From Rhodocyclales bacterium (GTDB taxonomy: Bacteria; Pseudomonadota; Gammaproteobacteria; Burkholderiales; Rhodocyclaceae): DNA of 64,000 bases. Position numbers and translations under genes: made by a program. Below the pieces are notes generated by a model. That model ran no database searches and was not told the DNA's origin. It saw only the letters and a program-made list of their open reading frames with translations. This document shows positions 8,347-17,596 of this stretch, piece by piece; positions within the stretch are counted from its first letter, which is position 1; each line of letters starts with the position of its first letter. The stretch lies in assembly GCA_026399435.1 (NCBI GenBank), contig JAPLQX010000035.1, positions 21,594 through 85,593 on the forward strand, read 5' to 3'.

Positions 8347-8394
8347 GAGCCTGTCTCGCGGAATCACGTGCGCGTGATTCCGCGAGACAGGCTC
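8347..8394. terminator. perfect 22-bp stem between converging genes
   Basis: Left arm 8347-8368 begins GAGCCTGTCTCGCGGAATC; right arm 8373-8394 is its exact reverse complement, with loop TGCG. It lies 3 bp after the TonB-like stop and directly abuts the nif3 stop. A long, perfect hairpin between converging genes fits a bidirectional terminator, although only short T runs follow. Its perfection also fits a small palindromic repeat that has been recruited here. Confidence 0.75.
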
Positions 8395-9159
8395 TTATGC
8401 CGGATTATCGATATCGACAAACTCGACATCGATGCCGAAACTCTCCGCCAGATGGACTCCCAGCGCCTCCACACCATAGCGCTCGGTGGCATGGTGGCCC
8501 GCAGCGATGAAGGCCATCCCGGTTTCGCGCGCCAGATGCACGGTCTGCTCCGAAATCTCGCCCGAGATGAAGACGTCGGCACCGGTAGCCAGTGCGGCTT
8601 CGAAGTAGTCCTGCGCGCCACCGCTGCACCAGGCGATGCGCGCCACCTTGCGCGCCGGATCGCCAATCAGCATGGGCACGCGACCGAGAACCTGCCCCAT
8701 CTGCTGCGCCAATTTACCGGCAAGAGTCGGCGCCGGGGGCAAGCCGACGAAGCCGATGTCCTGCTCGCCAAACCGGCCGCCGATTTCCCAGCCGAAACGC
8801 AGCGCGAGTTGCGCATTGTTTCCCAGGGTGGGATGCGCATCCAGCGGCAAATGGTAGGCAAACAGGTTGATGTCATGCGCCAGCAGGCGCGCCATGCGCT
8901 GCCTGCGAAAACCCGTAACGCGGCCATCCTCGGCTTTCCAGAACCAGCCGTGATGCACCAGCATGGCGTCCGCCTGACGCTCGATGGCCACCTCGATCAG
9001 CGCCTGGCTGGCGGTGACTCCGCAGACGATGCGCTGCACGTGCTCGCGGCCTTCCACTTGCAGTCCATTTGGGCAATAATCCCGGAAGCGCGCGGCTTCC
9101 AGCAGTGAGTCCAGATAGGCGCGAAGATTCTCCCGTAAAACTGCATCCCCCAGCATCAT
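8395..9159 (-). CDS. Nif3-like dinuclear metal-centre protein
   Basis: 254 residues. The ligand pattern of the Nif3/YbgI (DUF34) family is complete: [17 protein letters not shown] and a C-terminal GHHATERYG. These are hexameric toroids with a two-metal centre; the function is disputed (GTP cyclohydrolase type 2-like in annotation). It lies divergent from the DegS-type gene with 25 bp between. The start MMLGDAV has a choice of two adjacent ATGs. Confidence 0.88.
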   Translation of the reverse strand: MMLGDAVLRENLRAYLDSLLEAARFRDYCPNGLQVEGREHVQRIVCGVTASQALIEVAIERQADAMLVHHGWFWKAEDGRVTGFRRQRMARLLAHDINLFAYHLPLDAHPTLGNNAQLALRFGWEIGGRFGEQDIGFVGLPPAPTLAGKLAQQMGQVLGRVPMLIGDPARKVARIAWCSGGAQDYFEAALATGADVFISGEISEQTVHLARETGMAFIAAGHHATERYGVEALGVHLAESFGIDVEFVDIDNPA

Positions 9160-9184
9160 TTACGCCCCGACAAAAAATCAAATT

Positions 9185-10348
9185 ATGCGCCGCCTTTGGC
9201 TTGTTTTTGCCCAGACCGTCACCGTTTGCGTTGCCGTCCTGTTCGTCGTCAAGACGCTGAAGCCCGAGTGGCTGACACAACTGCCCGTCACCGGCGGCGT
9301 TGTGTCCGAAGTGGCAACGGTGCTCGAAGCACCCGCCGGCAGCGAGATGCATCGCCCGGGCTCCTATGCTGACGCGGCGAAAAAGGCGGTCCCGGCGGTG
9401 GTGCACATCTTCACCAGCCAGGAGGTGAAGGGGCCGCGCCATCCGTTCATCAACGATCCCATTTTCCGGCATTTCTTCGGTGACCGCTTCGGCGAGCAGT
9501 CGCAGCGCCGCTCGGGGCTGGGCAGCGGTGTGGTGGTCTCTCCCGAGGGCTACATCCTGACCAACTTCCATGTGATCGACGGCGCCGATGAAATCGAGGT
9601 CGCGCAGGACGACGGCCGCAAATACAAGGCACGCGTGGTCGGTTCGGACCCCGAATCCGATCTGGCGGTGCTGCGCATCCCTGCCGATCACAAGTTGCCG
9701 GTGATTGCCTTCGGCAGCAGCGACACCCTGCGCGTCGGCGATGTGGTGCTGGCCATCGGCAATCCCTTCGGCGTCGGCCAGACGGTCACATCGGGCATCG
9801 TCTCGGCGCTCGGCCGCTCGCATCTGGGCATCAACACCTTCGAGAACTTCATTCAGACCGACGCAGCGATCAACCCGGGCAATTCGGGCGGTGCGCTGGT
9901 CGATTCCAACGGCCATCTGGTGGGCATCAACACGGCAATCTATTCGCAGAGCGGCGGCTCGATGGGCATCGGCTTTGCGATTCCCGTCTCATTGGCTAAA
10001 AACGTGATGGAGCAAATCGTCAAGACCGGCGGCGTAACGCGCGGCTGGGTCGGCATCGAAGTGCAGGAACTGACGCCGGAACTTGCCGAATCCTTCAAGC
10101 TGTCCGGTACCGAGGGCGCACTGATCGCCGGCGTGATGCGCGGCAGCCCGGCAGACAAGGCCGGCGTCAAGCCCGGGGACGTCCTCACCCAGGTGGCCGG
10201 CAAGCGGGTGAAGGACGCTCAGGTAATGCTGGAGCTGATCGCCGCGCTGGAGCCCGGCAAAACTGCGCGTTTCGACCTCAAGCGCGACGGCCGCGCGCTG
10301 CCCATCGAGGTCACGATCGGCAAACGCCCGATACCGCCGAAGGAATAG
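9185..10348 (+). CDS. DegS/DegQ-type periplasmic serine protease with one PDZ domain
   Basis: 387 residues. An uncleaved-looking N-terminal membrane segment (about 4-23) anchors it to the inner membrane. The trypsin-like triad is visible: H129 (LTNFHVIDG), D159 (ESDLAVLRI), S234 (NPGNSGGALVD). One PDZ domain follows (about 285-385). One PDZ with a membrane anchor is the DegS/AlgW/HhoB layout, which senses misfolded outer-membrane proteins and starts RseA cleavage; DegP/Q have two PDZ domains. Its end lies 5 bp from the converging korB stop. Confidence 0.85.
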   Translation: MRRLWLVFAQTVTVCVAVLFVVKTLKPEWLTQLPVTGGVVSEVATVLEAPAGSEMHRPGSYADAAKKAVPAVVHIFTSQEVKGPRHPFINDPIFRHFFGDRFGEQSQRRSGLGSGVVVSPEGYILTNFHVIDGADEIEVAQDDGRKYKARVVGSDPESDLAVLRIPADHKLPVIAFGSSDTLRVGDVVLAIGNPFGVGQTVTSGIVSALGRSHLGINTFENFIQTDAAINPGNSGGALVDSNGHLVGINTAIYSQSGGSMGIGFAIPVSLAKNVMEQIVKTGGVTRGWVGIEVQELTPELAESFKLSGTEGALIAGVMRGSPADKAGVKPGDVLTQVAGKRVKDAQVMLELIAALEPGKTARFDLKRDGRALPIEVTIGKRPIPPKE

Positions 10349-10353
10349 CGCGG

Positions 10354-11409
10354 CTACCGGAGCGAGGCGTTGAGCGCGTCGAGCGCCTTGCTGCCGGGAC
10401 ACAGATATGCGTCACCAAGCTGGTTGAGCGGCTTCTCCACCGTGTTCAGATGGCGATGCAGGTCCTCTGCGCCGGTATCGACGTAGAGCAGGCCGGTGAC
10501 GATCTCGCCCAGCGCATGCCGCTCCTGCAGATGGTTCATGGCGCCGACGCGATCCGACGGATCGTAGTCCTTGTCCAGCTTGCGCAGATGCAGCACCGAG
10601 CCGTCATGCTGCACGATGCGGCGCAATTCGCCGGGCGCGTATGAGGCACTGATCTGATCGCGCGGCAGGATCACGTCAAGCCGGTTGACGGCATCGTTGT
10701 GCTCGCGCACATAGTCGTAGCTCTTGGTCGAGCCAGCATGGTTGTTGAACGTCACGCAGGGGCTGATGACGTCGATGAAGGCGGGACCGCGGTGACGCAG
10801 CGCCCCCTTGATCAGCGGTATCAGTTGTTCCTTGTCGCCCGAGAAACTGCGGGCGACATAGCTGGCGCCCAATTGCAGCGCAAGGGCGGCCAGATCGATC
10901 GGCGTGTCGCTATTCACCACGCCGCGCTTGCTCTTCGAACCCTTGTCGGCGGTGGCGGAAAACTGTCCCTTGGTCAGGCCATAGACACCGTTGTTTTCGA
11001 CGATGTAGGTCATGTTCACGCCGCGCCGCATGGCGTGTGCAAACTGGCCGATGCCGATCGAGGCCGAATCGCCATCGCCCGAGATACCCATGTAGGTCAG
11101 GTCGCGGTTGGCCAGCGCAGCCCCGGTCAGCACCGACGGCATGCGCCCATGCGTGGTATTGAAGCCGTGGGAAGCGCCGAGGAAGTAGTCCGGCGTCTTT
11201 GACGAGCAGCCGATGCCGGAGAGCTTGGCCACCCGGTGCGGCTCGATGTCGAGATCGAAACAGGCCTGCACTATGGCGGCACTGATCGAATCGTGACCGC
11301 ATCCGGCGCACAGCGTCGAAATGGCGCCTTCATAGTCGCGCCGGGTATAGCCGAGGGTATTCCGAGGGGCATCGGCCCGCAGCAGTTTGGGTTTGGCGAG
11401 ATAGGTCAT
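10354..11409 (-). CDS. korB: 2-oxoacid:ferredoxin oxidoreductase beta subunit (KorB-like)
   Basis: 351 residues. The thiamine-pyrophosphate subunit: cysteines C34 and C37 (STLCAGCGHD) and C68 (GIGCSS) bind the cluster, GDGD (111-114) to NN (139-140) is the TPP motif, and GLTKGQFSAT follows. With KorA it oxidatively decarboxylates a 2-oxoacid, probably 2-oxoglutarate, to the acyl-CoA and reduced ferredoxin. ATG overlaps the korA stop by 4 bp, marking tight coupling. Other 2-oxoacid substrates are not excluded. Confidence 0.88.
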   Translation of the reverse strand: MTYLAKPKLLRADAPRNTLGYTRRDYEGAISTLCAGCGHDSISAAIVQACFDLDIEPHRVAKLSGIGCSSKTPDYFLGASHGFNTTHGRMPSVLTGAALANRDLTYMGISGDGDSASIGIGQFAHAMRRGVNMTYIVENNGVYGLTKGQFSATADKGSKSKRGVVNSDTPIDLAALALQLGASYVARSFSGDKEQLIPLIKGALRHRGPAFIDVISPCVTFNNHAGSTKSYDYVREHNDAVNRLDVILPRDQISASYAPGELRRIVQHDGSVLHLRKLDKDYDPSDRVGAMNHLQERHALGEIVTGLLYVDTGAEDLHRHLNTVEKPLNQLGDAYLCPGSKALDALNASLR

Positions 11410-13256
11410 GAGGCCACCTGTTTGCGAATGGGAGTCACCTTGTGTTCCGAGAGCGCGCCGGCGATCTTGCCGGAAATGAAGCGGGCGGTGATCGGCGTGC
11501 CATCGTAGTGCAGCACGCGGACCAGACGCTTCGGATCGACCTGGCCTTCGGTCATCAGCAGCATGCGCAACTGTCCGCTTTCGTTCTGCTCGACGACGAA
11601 GACGTGGTCATGCTCGTCGATGAAATCGATCACTTCGTCGGCAAACGGGAAGCCGCGTACGCGTAGCGTATTGACATGGATGCCCTGTCCTTCGAGCAGC
11701 GCCGACGCCTCGGCCATGGCCGCACTGGTCGAGCCGTAGTAGATGGCACCGAAGCGGCTGGGCTGCGATGCACGGTTCAGTATAGGTGCCGGCACCAGTT
11801 TCTTCGCTGTTTCGAACTTGCGCCGCAGACGCTCCATGTTGTAGACGTAATCGGTTCCCGCCTCGCTGTACTTGGCGTAGGCGTTGCGCGTGGTGCCGCG
11901 GCTGAAGAAGGCGCCTTTGGTCGGGTGCGCGCCGGGAATCGTGCGCCAGGGAATGCCGTCACCGTCCACATCGAGATAGCGGCCGAAATTCTTGCCGGCT
12001 TCCAGTTCCGCCTCGCTCATCACCTTGCCGCGGTCGTAGCGGCGCTGATCGTCCCAGTCGAAAGGCTGGCACAGGCGATCGTTCATGCCGATGTCGAGGT
12101 CGAGCAGGACGAATACCGGAGTCTGCAAACGATCTGCCAAGTCAAAGGCCTGGGCGCCGAGCGTGAAGCACTCGTACGGATCTTCCGGAAACAGCAGCAC
12201 ATGCTTGGTGTCGCCGTGCGACGCGTAGGCGCAGGAAATCAGGTCAGATTGCTGGGTACGCGTCGGCATGCCGGTGGAAGGACCGCCACGCTGCACGTCG
12301 AAGATGACAGCCGGCACTTCGGCAAAATAGGCGAGGCCGAAGAATTCCTGCATCAGCGAGATGCCCGGGCCGGAGGTGGCGGTGAAGGCGCGCGAACCAT
12401 TCCATGCGGCGCCGATCACCATGCCGATCGAGGCCAGTTCATCTTCCGCCTGAACCACGGCATAACGGGCCATGCCGTTGTCGGGGTCGGTGCGGTACTT
12501 GCGGCAATAGCTGCTGAAAGCCTCGATCACCGAGGTGGATGGCGTGATCGGGTACCAGGCAGCAACCGTGGCGCCGCCATAGACGGCGCCCAGTCCGCAG
12601 GCATCGTTGCCGTTGACGAAAATCTTGTCGCCGACTCCGTTGGAACGTTCCACCCGGAGACCGATCGGGCAGGAAAGATTCGCCTTGGCGTGGTCGTAGC
12701 CAAGTTTGAGGGCATTGACGTTGGCGCCGATCAGCTTGTCCTTGCCGCGATACTGATCCGCAATCAGCTTCTCGACGCTGGCGAAGTCCATGTCGAGCAG
12801 TGCCGTGAGGGCGCCGACGTACATGATGTTCTTGAACAACTGCCGCTGCCGCGGATCGGTGTATTCGCGATTGCAGATTTCGGTGAGCGGAATCCCAAGC
12901 ACCGTGATGTCCTCGCGAAACCTCGAGCGGGGCAGCGACTTGGTCGAATCGTACACAAGGTATCCGCCCGGCTCGATCTCGGCAATGTCGCGGTCCCAGG
13001 TCTGCGGATTCATCGCGACCATCAGGTCGCAACCGCCGCGGCGGCCGAGCCAGCCAGCGGCCGAGACGCGCATTTCATACCAGGTCGGCATGCCCTGGAT
13101 GTTCGACGGAAAAATATTGCGCGGCGCCACGGGCACGCCCATGCGCATGATGGCGCGCGCAAACAGTTCGTTGGCGGAGGCCGAACCGGACCCGTTGACG
13201 TTGGCAAACTTGATGACGAAATCGTTGCTGCTCTGGATGGCGTTCGTGGTACTCAT
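11406..13256 (-). CDS. korA: 2-oxoacid:ferredoxin oxidoreductase alpha subunit, gamma-alpha fusion (KorA-like)
   Basis: 616 residues from ATG 13256 (MSTTNAIQSSNDFVI). The gamma domain lies first (about 12-190, NGSGSASANELFARA), then the pyrimidine-binding alpha domain (about 208-616) with GNDACGLGAVYGGATVAAWYPITPSTS. This gamma-alpha fusion is the 2-oxoglutarate oxidoreductase layout. The start overlaps the korC-like stop by 4 bp (13253-13256). An open frame upstream is only a shadow of the neighbour. Confidence 0.88.
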   Translation of the reverse strand: MSTTNAIQSSNDFVIKFANVNGSGSASANELFARAIMRMGVPVAPRNIFPSNIQGMPTWYEMRVSAAGWLGRRGGCDLMVAMNPQTWDRDIAEIEPGGYLVYDSTKSLPRSRFREDITVLGIPLTEICNREYTDPRQRQLFKNIMYVGALTALLDMDFASVEKLIADQYRGKDKLIGANVNALKLGYDHAKANLSCPIGLRVERSNGVGDKIFVNGNDACGLGAVYGGATVAAWYPITPSTSVIEAFSSYCRKYRTDPDNGMARYAVVQAEDELASIGMVIGAAWNGSRAFTATSGPGISLMQEFFGLAYFAEVPAVIFDVQRGGPSTGMPTRTQQSDLISCAYASHGDTKHVLLFPEDPYECFTLGAQAFDLADRLQTPVFVLLDLDIGMNDRLCQPFDWDDQRRYDRGKVMSEAELEAGKNFGRYLDVDGDGIPWRTIPGAHPTKGAFFSRGTTRNAYAKYSEAGTDYVYNMERLRRKFETAKKLVPAPILNRASQPSRFGAIYYGSTSAAMAEASALLEGQGIHVNTLRVRGFPFADEVIDFIDEHDHVFVVEQNESGQLRMLLMTEGQVDPKRLVRVLHYDGTPITARFISGKIAGALSEHKVTPIRKQVAS

Positions 13257-15040
13257 GTCTTTCTCACCTCGGTCCCGGCTTCGGCGCATTGCAGGAAGAA
13301 TTTTTGCATGTCCCAGGCGCCGGTCGGGCAACGCTCGGCGCACATGCCGCAATGCAGGCAAATGTTTTCGTCCTTGACCATGACGCGTCCGGTCTTCAAT
13401 ACGTCCGAGACATACAGCGCCTGATCGAGAACCTTCGCCGGCGCCTTGAGACGGCCGCGCAGGTCCTCCTCTTCGCCGTTGCCGGTGAAGGTGATGCACT
13501 CCGTCGGGCAGATATCCACGCAGGCGTCGCATTCGATGCAGGTCTTGACGGTGAATACCGTTTCGATGTCGCAGTTGAGGCAACGCTCGGCCTCGGCGCA
13601 AGCCATGAAAGGATCGAAACCCAGCTCGAGCTCAAGCTTGATGTCCTTGAGGGTCTTTTCCAGCGCCTTCACCGGCACCTTCTTGCGCTCCTCCTCTGAC
13701 ACCTGGTTGTCATAGCTCCACTCGTGAATGCCCATCTTCTGGCTGGCAAGGTTGACCATCGGCGGCGGACGCTGCTCCAGGCTCTTGCCCCGACAGAACA
13801 GATCGATGGAGATCGCTGCCGCATGACCCTGTGCCGCGGCGGTAATGATGTTCTTCGGACCCAGCGCGGCGTCGCCGCCGAAAAATACCTTCGGCAGCGA
13901 CGATTGCAGCGTCTCCTGGTTCAGTACCGGCATGCCCCACTTGTCGAACTCGAGGCCGATGTCCTTCTCGATCCAGGGGAAGGCATTCTCCTGCCCGATG
14001 GCCACCAGGACTTCGTCGCATTCCATGAGGACATCCGGCTCGCCGGTGGCAATCAGGCTGCGCCTGCCCTTGGCGTCGTATTCGGCGCGCACCTTTTCGA
14101 ACAGGACGCCCGTCAGCCGGCCGTTGTCATGAACGAACTCCTTCGGCACCAGCATGTTGAGAATCGGGATGCCCTCATGAATCGCCTCCTCCTTCTCCCA
14201 GGGCGAGGCCTTCATTTCCTCGAAGCCGCTGCGCACCACCACTTTGACATCTTCGCCGCCCAGCCGGCGTGCCGAGCGGCAGCAGTCCATGGCCGTATTG
14301 CCGCCGCCGAGGACGATCACGCGCTTGGCTATTTTCGTCGTGTGGCCGAAGGCGACATTGGCCAGCCAGTCGATGCCGATCTGGATATGCGCCGCCGCTT
14401 CCTTGCGCCCGGGAATGTCGGCATCGCGTCCGCGTGGCGCGCCGGTACCGACAAAAACCGCATCCCAGTCGCCATCGACCAGTTCGCGCAGGCTATTGAC
14501 CCAGTGGTTGTAGCGGGTTTCCACCCCAAGATTGATGATGTAGCCGCACTCTTCGTCGATCACGTCATCGGGGAGGCGGAATTTGGGGATTTGGCTGCGC
14601 ATCATGCCGCCTGGGGATGCGCCGCTGTCGAACACCATGATCTGGTAGCCGAGGACGGCCAAATCGCGCGCCACGGTCAGCGACGCGGGACCGGCGCCGA
14701 CGCAAGCAATGCGCTTGCCGTTCTTCTTCTCCGGCGCCCGCGGCAGGCGGTCCTGAATGTCGTCCTTGAGGTCGGCGCAAACGCGCTTCAAGCGGCAGAT
14801 GGCCACCGGCTCCTTGTCCACTCGGCCGCGACGGCACGCGGGCTCGCAGGGACGATCACAGACACGCCCCAGAATTCCCGGAAAGACATTGGAGCGCCAG
14901 TTGATCATGTAGGCGTCCGAATAGCGACCGGCAGCGATCAGCCGGATGTATTCGGGAACGGGGGTGTGGGCCGGACAGGCCCACTGACAATCCACGACTT
15001 TGTGAAAATAATCGGGGGCGCCGATATTCGTCGGTTTCAC
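13253..15040 (-). CDS. korC: GltD-like flavoprotein fused to two [4Fe-4S] ferredoxin motifs (KorC-like, NAD(P)H:acceptor subunit)
   Basis: 595 residues from GTG 15040, chosen because GGAG lies 10 bases upstream and the family homology begins there; ATG 15160 would add 40 unrelated residues. The N-terminal cluster domain has C18, C22 (DCQWACPAHTPVPEYI), C61, C65, C69, C82. The FAD motif GAGPAS is at 115 and a second Rossmann motif VLGGGNTAMD lies mid-protein. C-terminal ferredoxin motifs CIECDACVDICP (501) and CLHCGMCAERCP (561) follow. Such a third subunit moves electrons from the KorAB ferredoxin centre to NADP, as known for the 2-oxoglutarate:NADP oxidoreductase of Azoarcus evansii. Confidence 0.8.
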   Translation of the reverse strand: MKPTNIGAPDYFHKVVDCQWACPAHTPVPEYIRLIAAGRYSDAYMINWRSNVFPGILGRVCDRPCEPACRRGRVDKEPVAICRLKRVCADLKDDIQDRLPRAPEKKNGKRIACVGAGPASLTVARDLAVLGYQIMVFDSGASPGGMMRSQIPKFRLPDDVIDEECGYIINLGVETRYNHWVNSLRELVDGDWDAVFVGTGAPRGRDADIPGRKEAAAHIQIGIDWLANVAFGHTTKIAKRVIVLGGGNTAMDCCRSARRLGGEDVKVVVRSGFEEMKASPWEKEEAIHEGIPILNMLVPKEFVHDNGRLTGVLFEKVRAEYDAKGRRSLIATGEPDVLMECDEVLVAIGQENAFPWIEKDIGLEFDKWGMPVLNQETLQSSLPKVFFGGDAALGPKNIITAAAQGHAAAISIDLFCRGKSLEQRPPPMVNLASQKMGIHEWSYDNQVSEEERKKVPVKALEKTLKDIKLELELGFDPFMACAEAERCLNCDIETVFTVKTCIECDACVDICPTECITFTGNGEEEDLRGRLKAPAKVLDQALYVSDVLKTGRVMVKDENICLHCGMCAERCPTGAWDMQKFFLQCAEAGTEVRKT

Positions 15041-15174
15041 GTGCGCTCGGTCTCCACTCACAGTGTGTTGCGCCAAGGCCGTCAGCGGGACGCCGACGCC
15101 CAATTGGTGCACTGTAGCACCGTCTCGCTCCCAGCAAAACCCGTGTGCTGCGTCTTCCAAAAAAACGCCGACGA

Positions 15175-15196
15175 ATTTTCCCTCAAGAGGGAAAAT
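15175..15196. promoter_or_regulatory. perfect palindrome between korC and the CbbY-type gene
   Basis: Arm ATTTTCCCTC (15175-15184), centre AA, arm GAGGGAAAAT (15187-15196): 10-bp arms with no mismatch. It is 44 bp before the CbbY-type ATG and 135 bp before the korC GTG, with a TAGTAT -10-like box at 15208-15213 just downstream. The place between divergent genes favours an operator controlling one or both. A hairpin role is less likely because no T run follows on the plus strand. Confidence 0.5.
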
Positions 15197-15239
15197 CGGC
15201 TAGTCTTTAGTATCTACTTTTGTTTTGTGGTGACTCATC

Positions 15240-15959
15240 ATGGCCCTGCGCGCGCTCATTTTTGATGTGGACGGTACCCTTGCCAACACCGAGCGCGACG
15301 GCCATCGCCCTGCGTTCAATGCGGCGTTTGCCGAGGTTGGACTGTCTTGGCACTGGGACGAGGCCTTCTATGGCACCTTGCTGGATGTGACCGGGGGCCT
15401 CGAACGGATTCGCTACTACGCCGAGCATTTCGACCCGGCCACTTGTGCGCGGCCCGATTTCGACGAATTGCTGCATCGCGTGCACGACATCAAGACGCGA
15501 AATTACCAGCGCCTGCTGGCCGCCGGAGCAATCCCCCTGCGTGCCGACATCGGCCAGCTGATCTGCGACGCCCGTACCGACGGCGTGCGGCTGGCGATAG
15601 CATCGAGTTCGAAGCTGGAGAACGTGGTGGGGCTGCTGCGGGCCAATCTGGGTCCGAACGCCGATACCTGGTTCGATGCCATCGCCTCCGGAAGCGTCGC
15701 CGCAGCCAAGAAGCCTTCGCCGGAACTCTACCTTTGGACGCTGAAGCAACTCAATCTTCCGCCGCGGGATTGCCTGGCCGTGGAGGATTCCTCGCACGGA
15801 CTCGCGGCTGCGCTGGCGGCTGGGATTCCGACCGTGGTCACGGTCAGCGATTACACCATCAACGAAAACTTCGATGGCGCACGCATGGTCCTGCCCGAGG
15901 CTGACCTGGTTTCCCTCGACAAGCTGCGCCTGTGGCATGCAACGGCGAGCACATCCTGA
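15240..15959 (+). CDS. HAD-superfamily phosphatase, CbbY/Gph-like
   Basis: 239 residues. HAD motif I is FDVDGTLANTE (D9, D11), motif II IASSSK, motif III KKPSPELY, and motif IV VEDSSHG. This pattern and the FYGTLLDVTGGLERI cap match the CbbY group, in which the characterised enzyme dephosphorylates xylulose-1,5-bisphosphate. No Calvin-cycle genes are in the window, so the substrate is open. It faces the kor operon divergently across 199 bp. Confidence 0.82.
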   Translation: MALRALIFDVDGTLANTERDGHRPAFNAAFAEVGLSWHWDEAFYGTLLDVTGGLERIRYYAEHFDPATCARPDFDELLHRVHDIKTRNYQRLLAAGAIPLRADIGQLICDARTDGVRLAIASSSKLENVVGLLRANLGPNADTWFDAIASGSVAAAKKPSPELYLWTLKQLNLPPRDCLAVEDSSHGLAAALAAGIPTVVTVSDYTINENFDGARMVLPEADLVSLDKLRLWHATASTS

Positions 15960-15999
15960 GACCTGGCTTGCAGCCATAAGCCGCGACCGCGCGAGGTCT
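15959..15999. terminator. possible branched hairpin between converging genes
   Basis: Between the CbbY-type stop and the tatC stop an outer stem AGACCT/AGGTCT (15959-15964, 15994-15999) encloses GGCTT/AAGCC (15965-15969, 15978-15982). The arms are short and no T run is present. It is the only structure in the 61-bp gap of two converging genes. Confidence 0.25.
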
Positions 16000-16020
16000 T
16001 GACGACCGGGGCGCCGCAGT

Positions 16021-16839
16021 TCAGGTCTTCTGATCGCTCGAATGCTGTTCGGCGCGATCAAGTTCCCGGTTCATTTCCTCGTCCGACGGCGGCTGGTAGT
16101 CGGACTCCCCCGTGGGCTCCGCAGCCGGACGCACGATGAAACTCGCCAGGACAATTCCCAGCTCATAGAGCAGCCAAAGCGGCACCGCCATCATGAACTG
16201 CGAAATCACGTCCGGTGGCGTAAATACGGCGCCAACCACGAAGGCGCCGACGATGACATAGGGTCGCCACTCGCGCAGCTTGGCCACGTCGACCACGCCG
16301 ATCTTGACCAGCACGATGACGATTACCGGCACCTCGAAGGTGACGCCGAAGGCGAGGAACATGGTGAGAACGAAGGAAAAATACTTCTCGATATCGGTCA
16401 TCCAGGCCACGCCCTCGGGCGCGAACTTCGACATGAAGCCGAAGACCATCGGGAAAAAAGCGAAGTAGGCAAAGGCCATGCCGACGAAAAACAATATCAC
16501 CGAGGCGAACAGAAGCGGTATCGCGAGCTTCTTCTCATGAGAATACAACCCGGGCGCAACAAAGGCCCAGACCTGATAGAGCACATAAGGCAAGACGACC
16601 AGGAAAGCGACCGTCAGCGCCACTTTCATCGGCACCAGGAAAATGCCGACCACGTCAGTGGCGATCATCTGGCCACCCGCTGGCAAGGTCGCCAGCAAAG
16701 GGGCGGCAAGCAGGGAATACAACTCGCGGGCGTAGAAGGCCAGCGGCACGAAAACAATGCCGACCGCGATGAGGATGCGAATCAGGCGATCCCGCAGTTC
16801 AACCAGGTGGGAGAGAAATGTTTCCTGTTCGTCAGCCAT
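16021..16839 (-). CDS. tatC: TatC, twin-arginine translocase receptor subunit
   Basis: 272 residues. The family start ETFLSHLVELRDRLIRILIAV is followed by six hydrophobic segments and the conserved EKKLAIPLLF and FGVTFEVPV stretches. With TatB it recognises twin-arginine signal peptides in the inner membrane. It is the last gene of the his-hinT-tat run and overlaps the tatB stop by 1 bp. The acidic tail (DEEMNRELDRAEQHSS) is typical. Confidence 0.96.
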   Translation of the reverse strand: MADEQETFLSHLVELRDRLIRILIAVGIVFVPLAFYARELYSLLAAPLLATLPAGGQMIATDVVGIFLVPMKVALTVAFLVVLPYVLYQVWAFVAPGLYSHEKKLAIPLLFASVILFFVGMAFAYFAFFPMVFGFMSKFAPEGVAWMTDIEKYFSFVLTMFLAFGVTFEVPVIVIVLVKIGVVDVAKLREWRPYVIVGAFVVGAVFTPPDVISQFMMAVPLWLLYELGIVLASFIVRPAAEPTGESDYQPPSDEEMNRELDRAEQHSSDQKT

Positions 16840-17249
16840 CAGGACTTCAGTGTTTCGGCGGCCGCTGTGGCGGGCGCGAGCGTTTCCACCGGCTGCGCAG
16901 CGGCGACCGGAGTGGCCTCAAGAGTCGGCGCCGGTGATACGGCGACATCGGCGACATCGGCGGCCAATGGTGCGATCGCGTTGTTCATCGAAGATTCGAC
17001 CTCGCGCATTTCGTGGGTGACCGAAGTCTCCAGGCTCGTCACCTGATCGGTCATCTGCTGCTGGAGTTTCTTCAACTCATCGAGTTGCATCTCGCGATTG
17101 ATGTCAGCCTTGACGTCGCTGACATAGCGTTGCAGACGGCCGAGAAGGAGCCCGGCCGTACGCGCCACCTTGGGCAGGCGCTCAGGGCCGATGACGACCA
17201 GCGCCACCACGGCGATGACCATCAACTCGGAAAAGCCGACGTCGAACAT
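16839..17249 (-). CDS. tatB: TatB, twin-arginine translocase subunit
   Basis: 136 residues. N-terminal membrane helix [26 protein letters not shown], with the E8 and the GPERLP hinge of TatB, is followed by an amphipathic helix and an Ala/Pro-rich tail. TatB sits with TatC in the receptor complex. It is 84 bp from tatA. Confidence 0.94.
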   Translation of the reverse strand: MFDVGFSELMVIAVVALVVIGPERLPKVARTAGLLLGRLQRYVSDVKADINREMQLDELKKLQQQMTDQVTSLETSVTHEMREVESSMNNAIAPLAADVADVAVSPAPTLEATPVAAAQPVETLAPATAAAETLKS

Positions 17250-17333
17250 GGTTTCGTTGGGGACTGGGAAATGGTATGGCAGGCTGGAAGAACCGGGGCA
17301 GCCAACGCCCGGACACCACTCACCCGCCCAGGA

Positions 17334-17567
17334 TCAGGACTTGGTCTGTTCCCGACGCGCCTCGACGTCGATGGTGTGACCGCTCACCTGCTGCGGCTCC
17401 GCCGGCTTGTCGGCAGGTTTGTCCGCAGAGGCCTCCTTCATGCCGTCCTTGAATCCCTTGACCGCGCCACCGAGGTCGGACCCCATGTTGCGCAGTTTCT
17501 TGGTGCCGAACACCAGCATGACAATCACCAGCACGATCAGCCAGTGCCAGATGCTCAAAGATCCCAT
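17334..17567 (-). CDS. tatA: TatA, twin-arginine translocase pore subunit
   Basis: 77 residues. [40 protein letters not shown] is split by family as one membrane helix, an FGTKKL hinge and an amphipathic helix. TatA polymerises to form the passage for folded proteins. A longer in-frame opening upstream overlaps the HIT gene and is not used. Confidence 0.95.
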   Translation of the reverse strand: MGSLSIWHWLIVLVIVMLVFGTKKLRNMGSDLGGAVKGFKDGMKEASADKPADKPAEPQQVSGHTIDVEARREQTKS

Positions 17568-17596
17568 TGTATTTTCTCCTCGCGCTCAGTGAATTT

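Noticed and set aside
15041..15160. ATG 15160 as the korC start
   Set aside because: It adds 40 residues with no family resemblance, while GTG 15040 has a ribosome site and sits at the start of homology.
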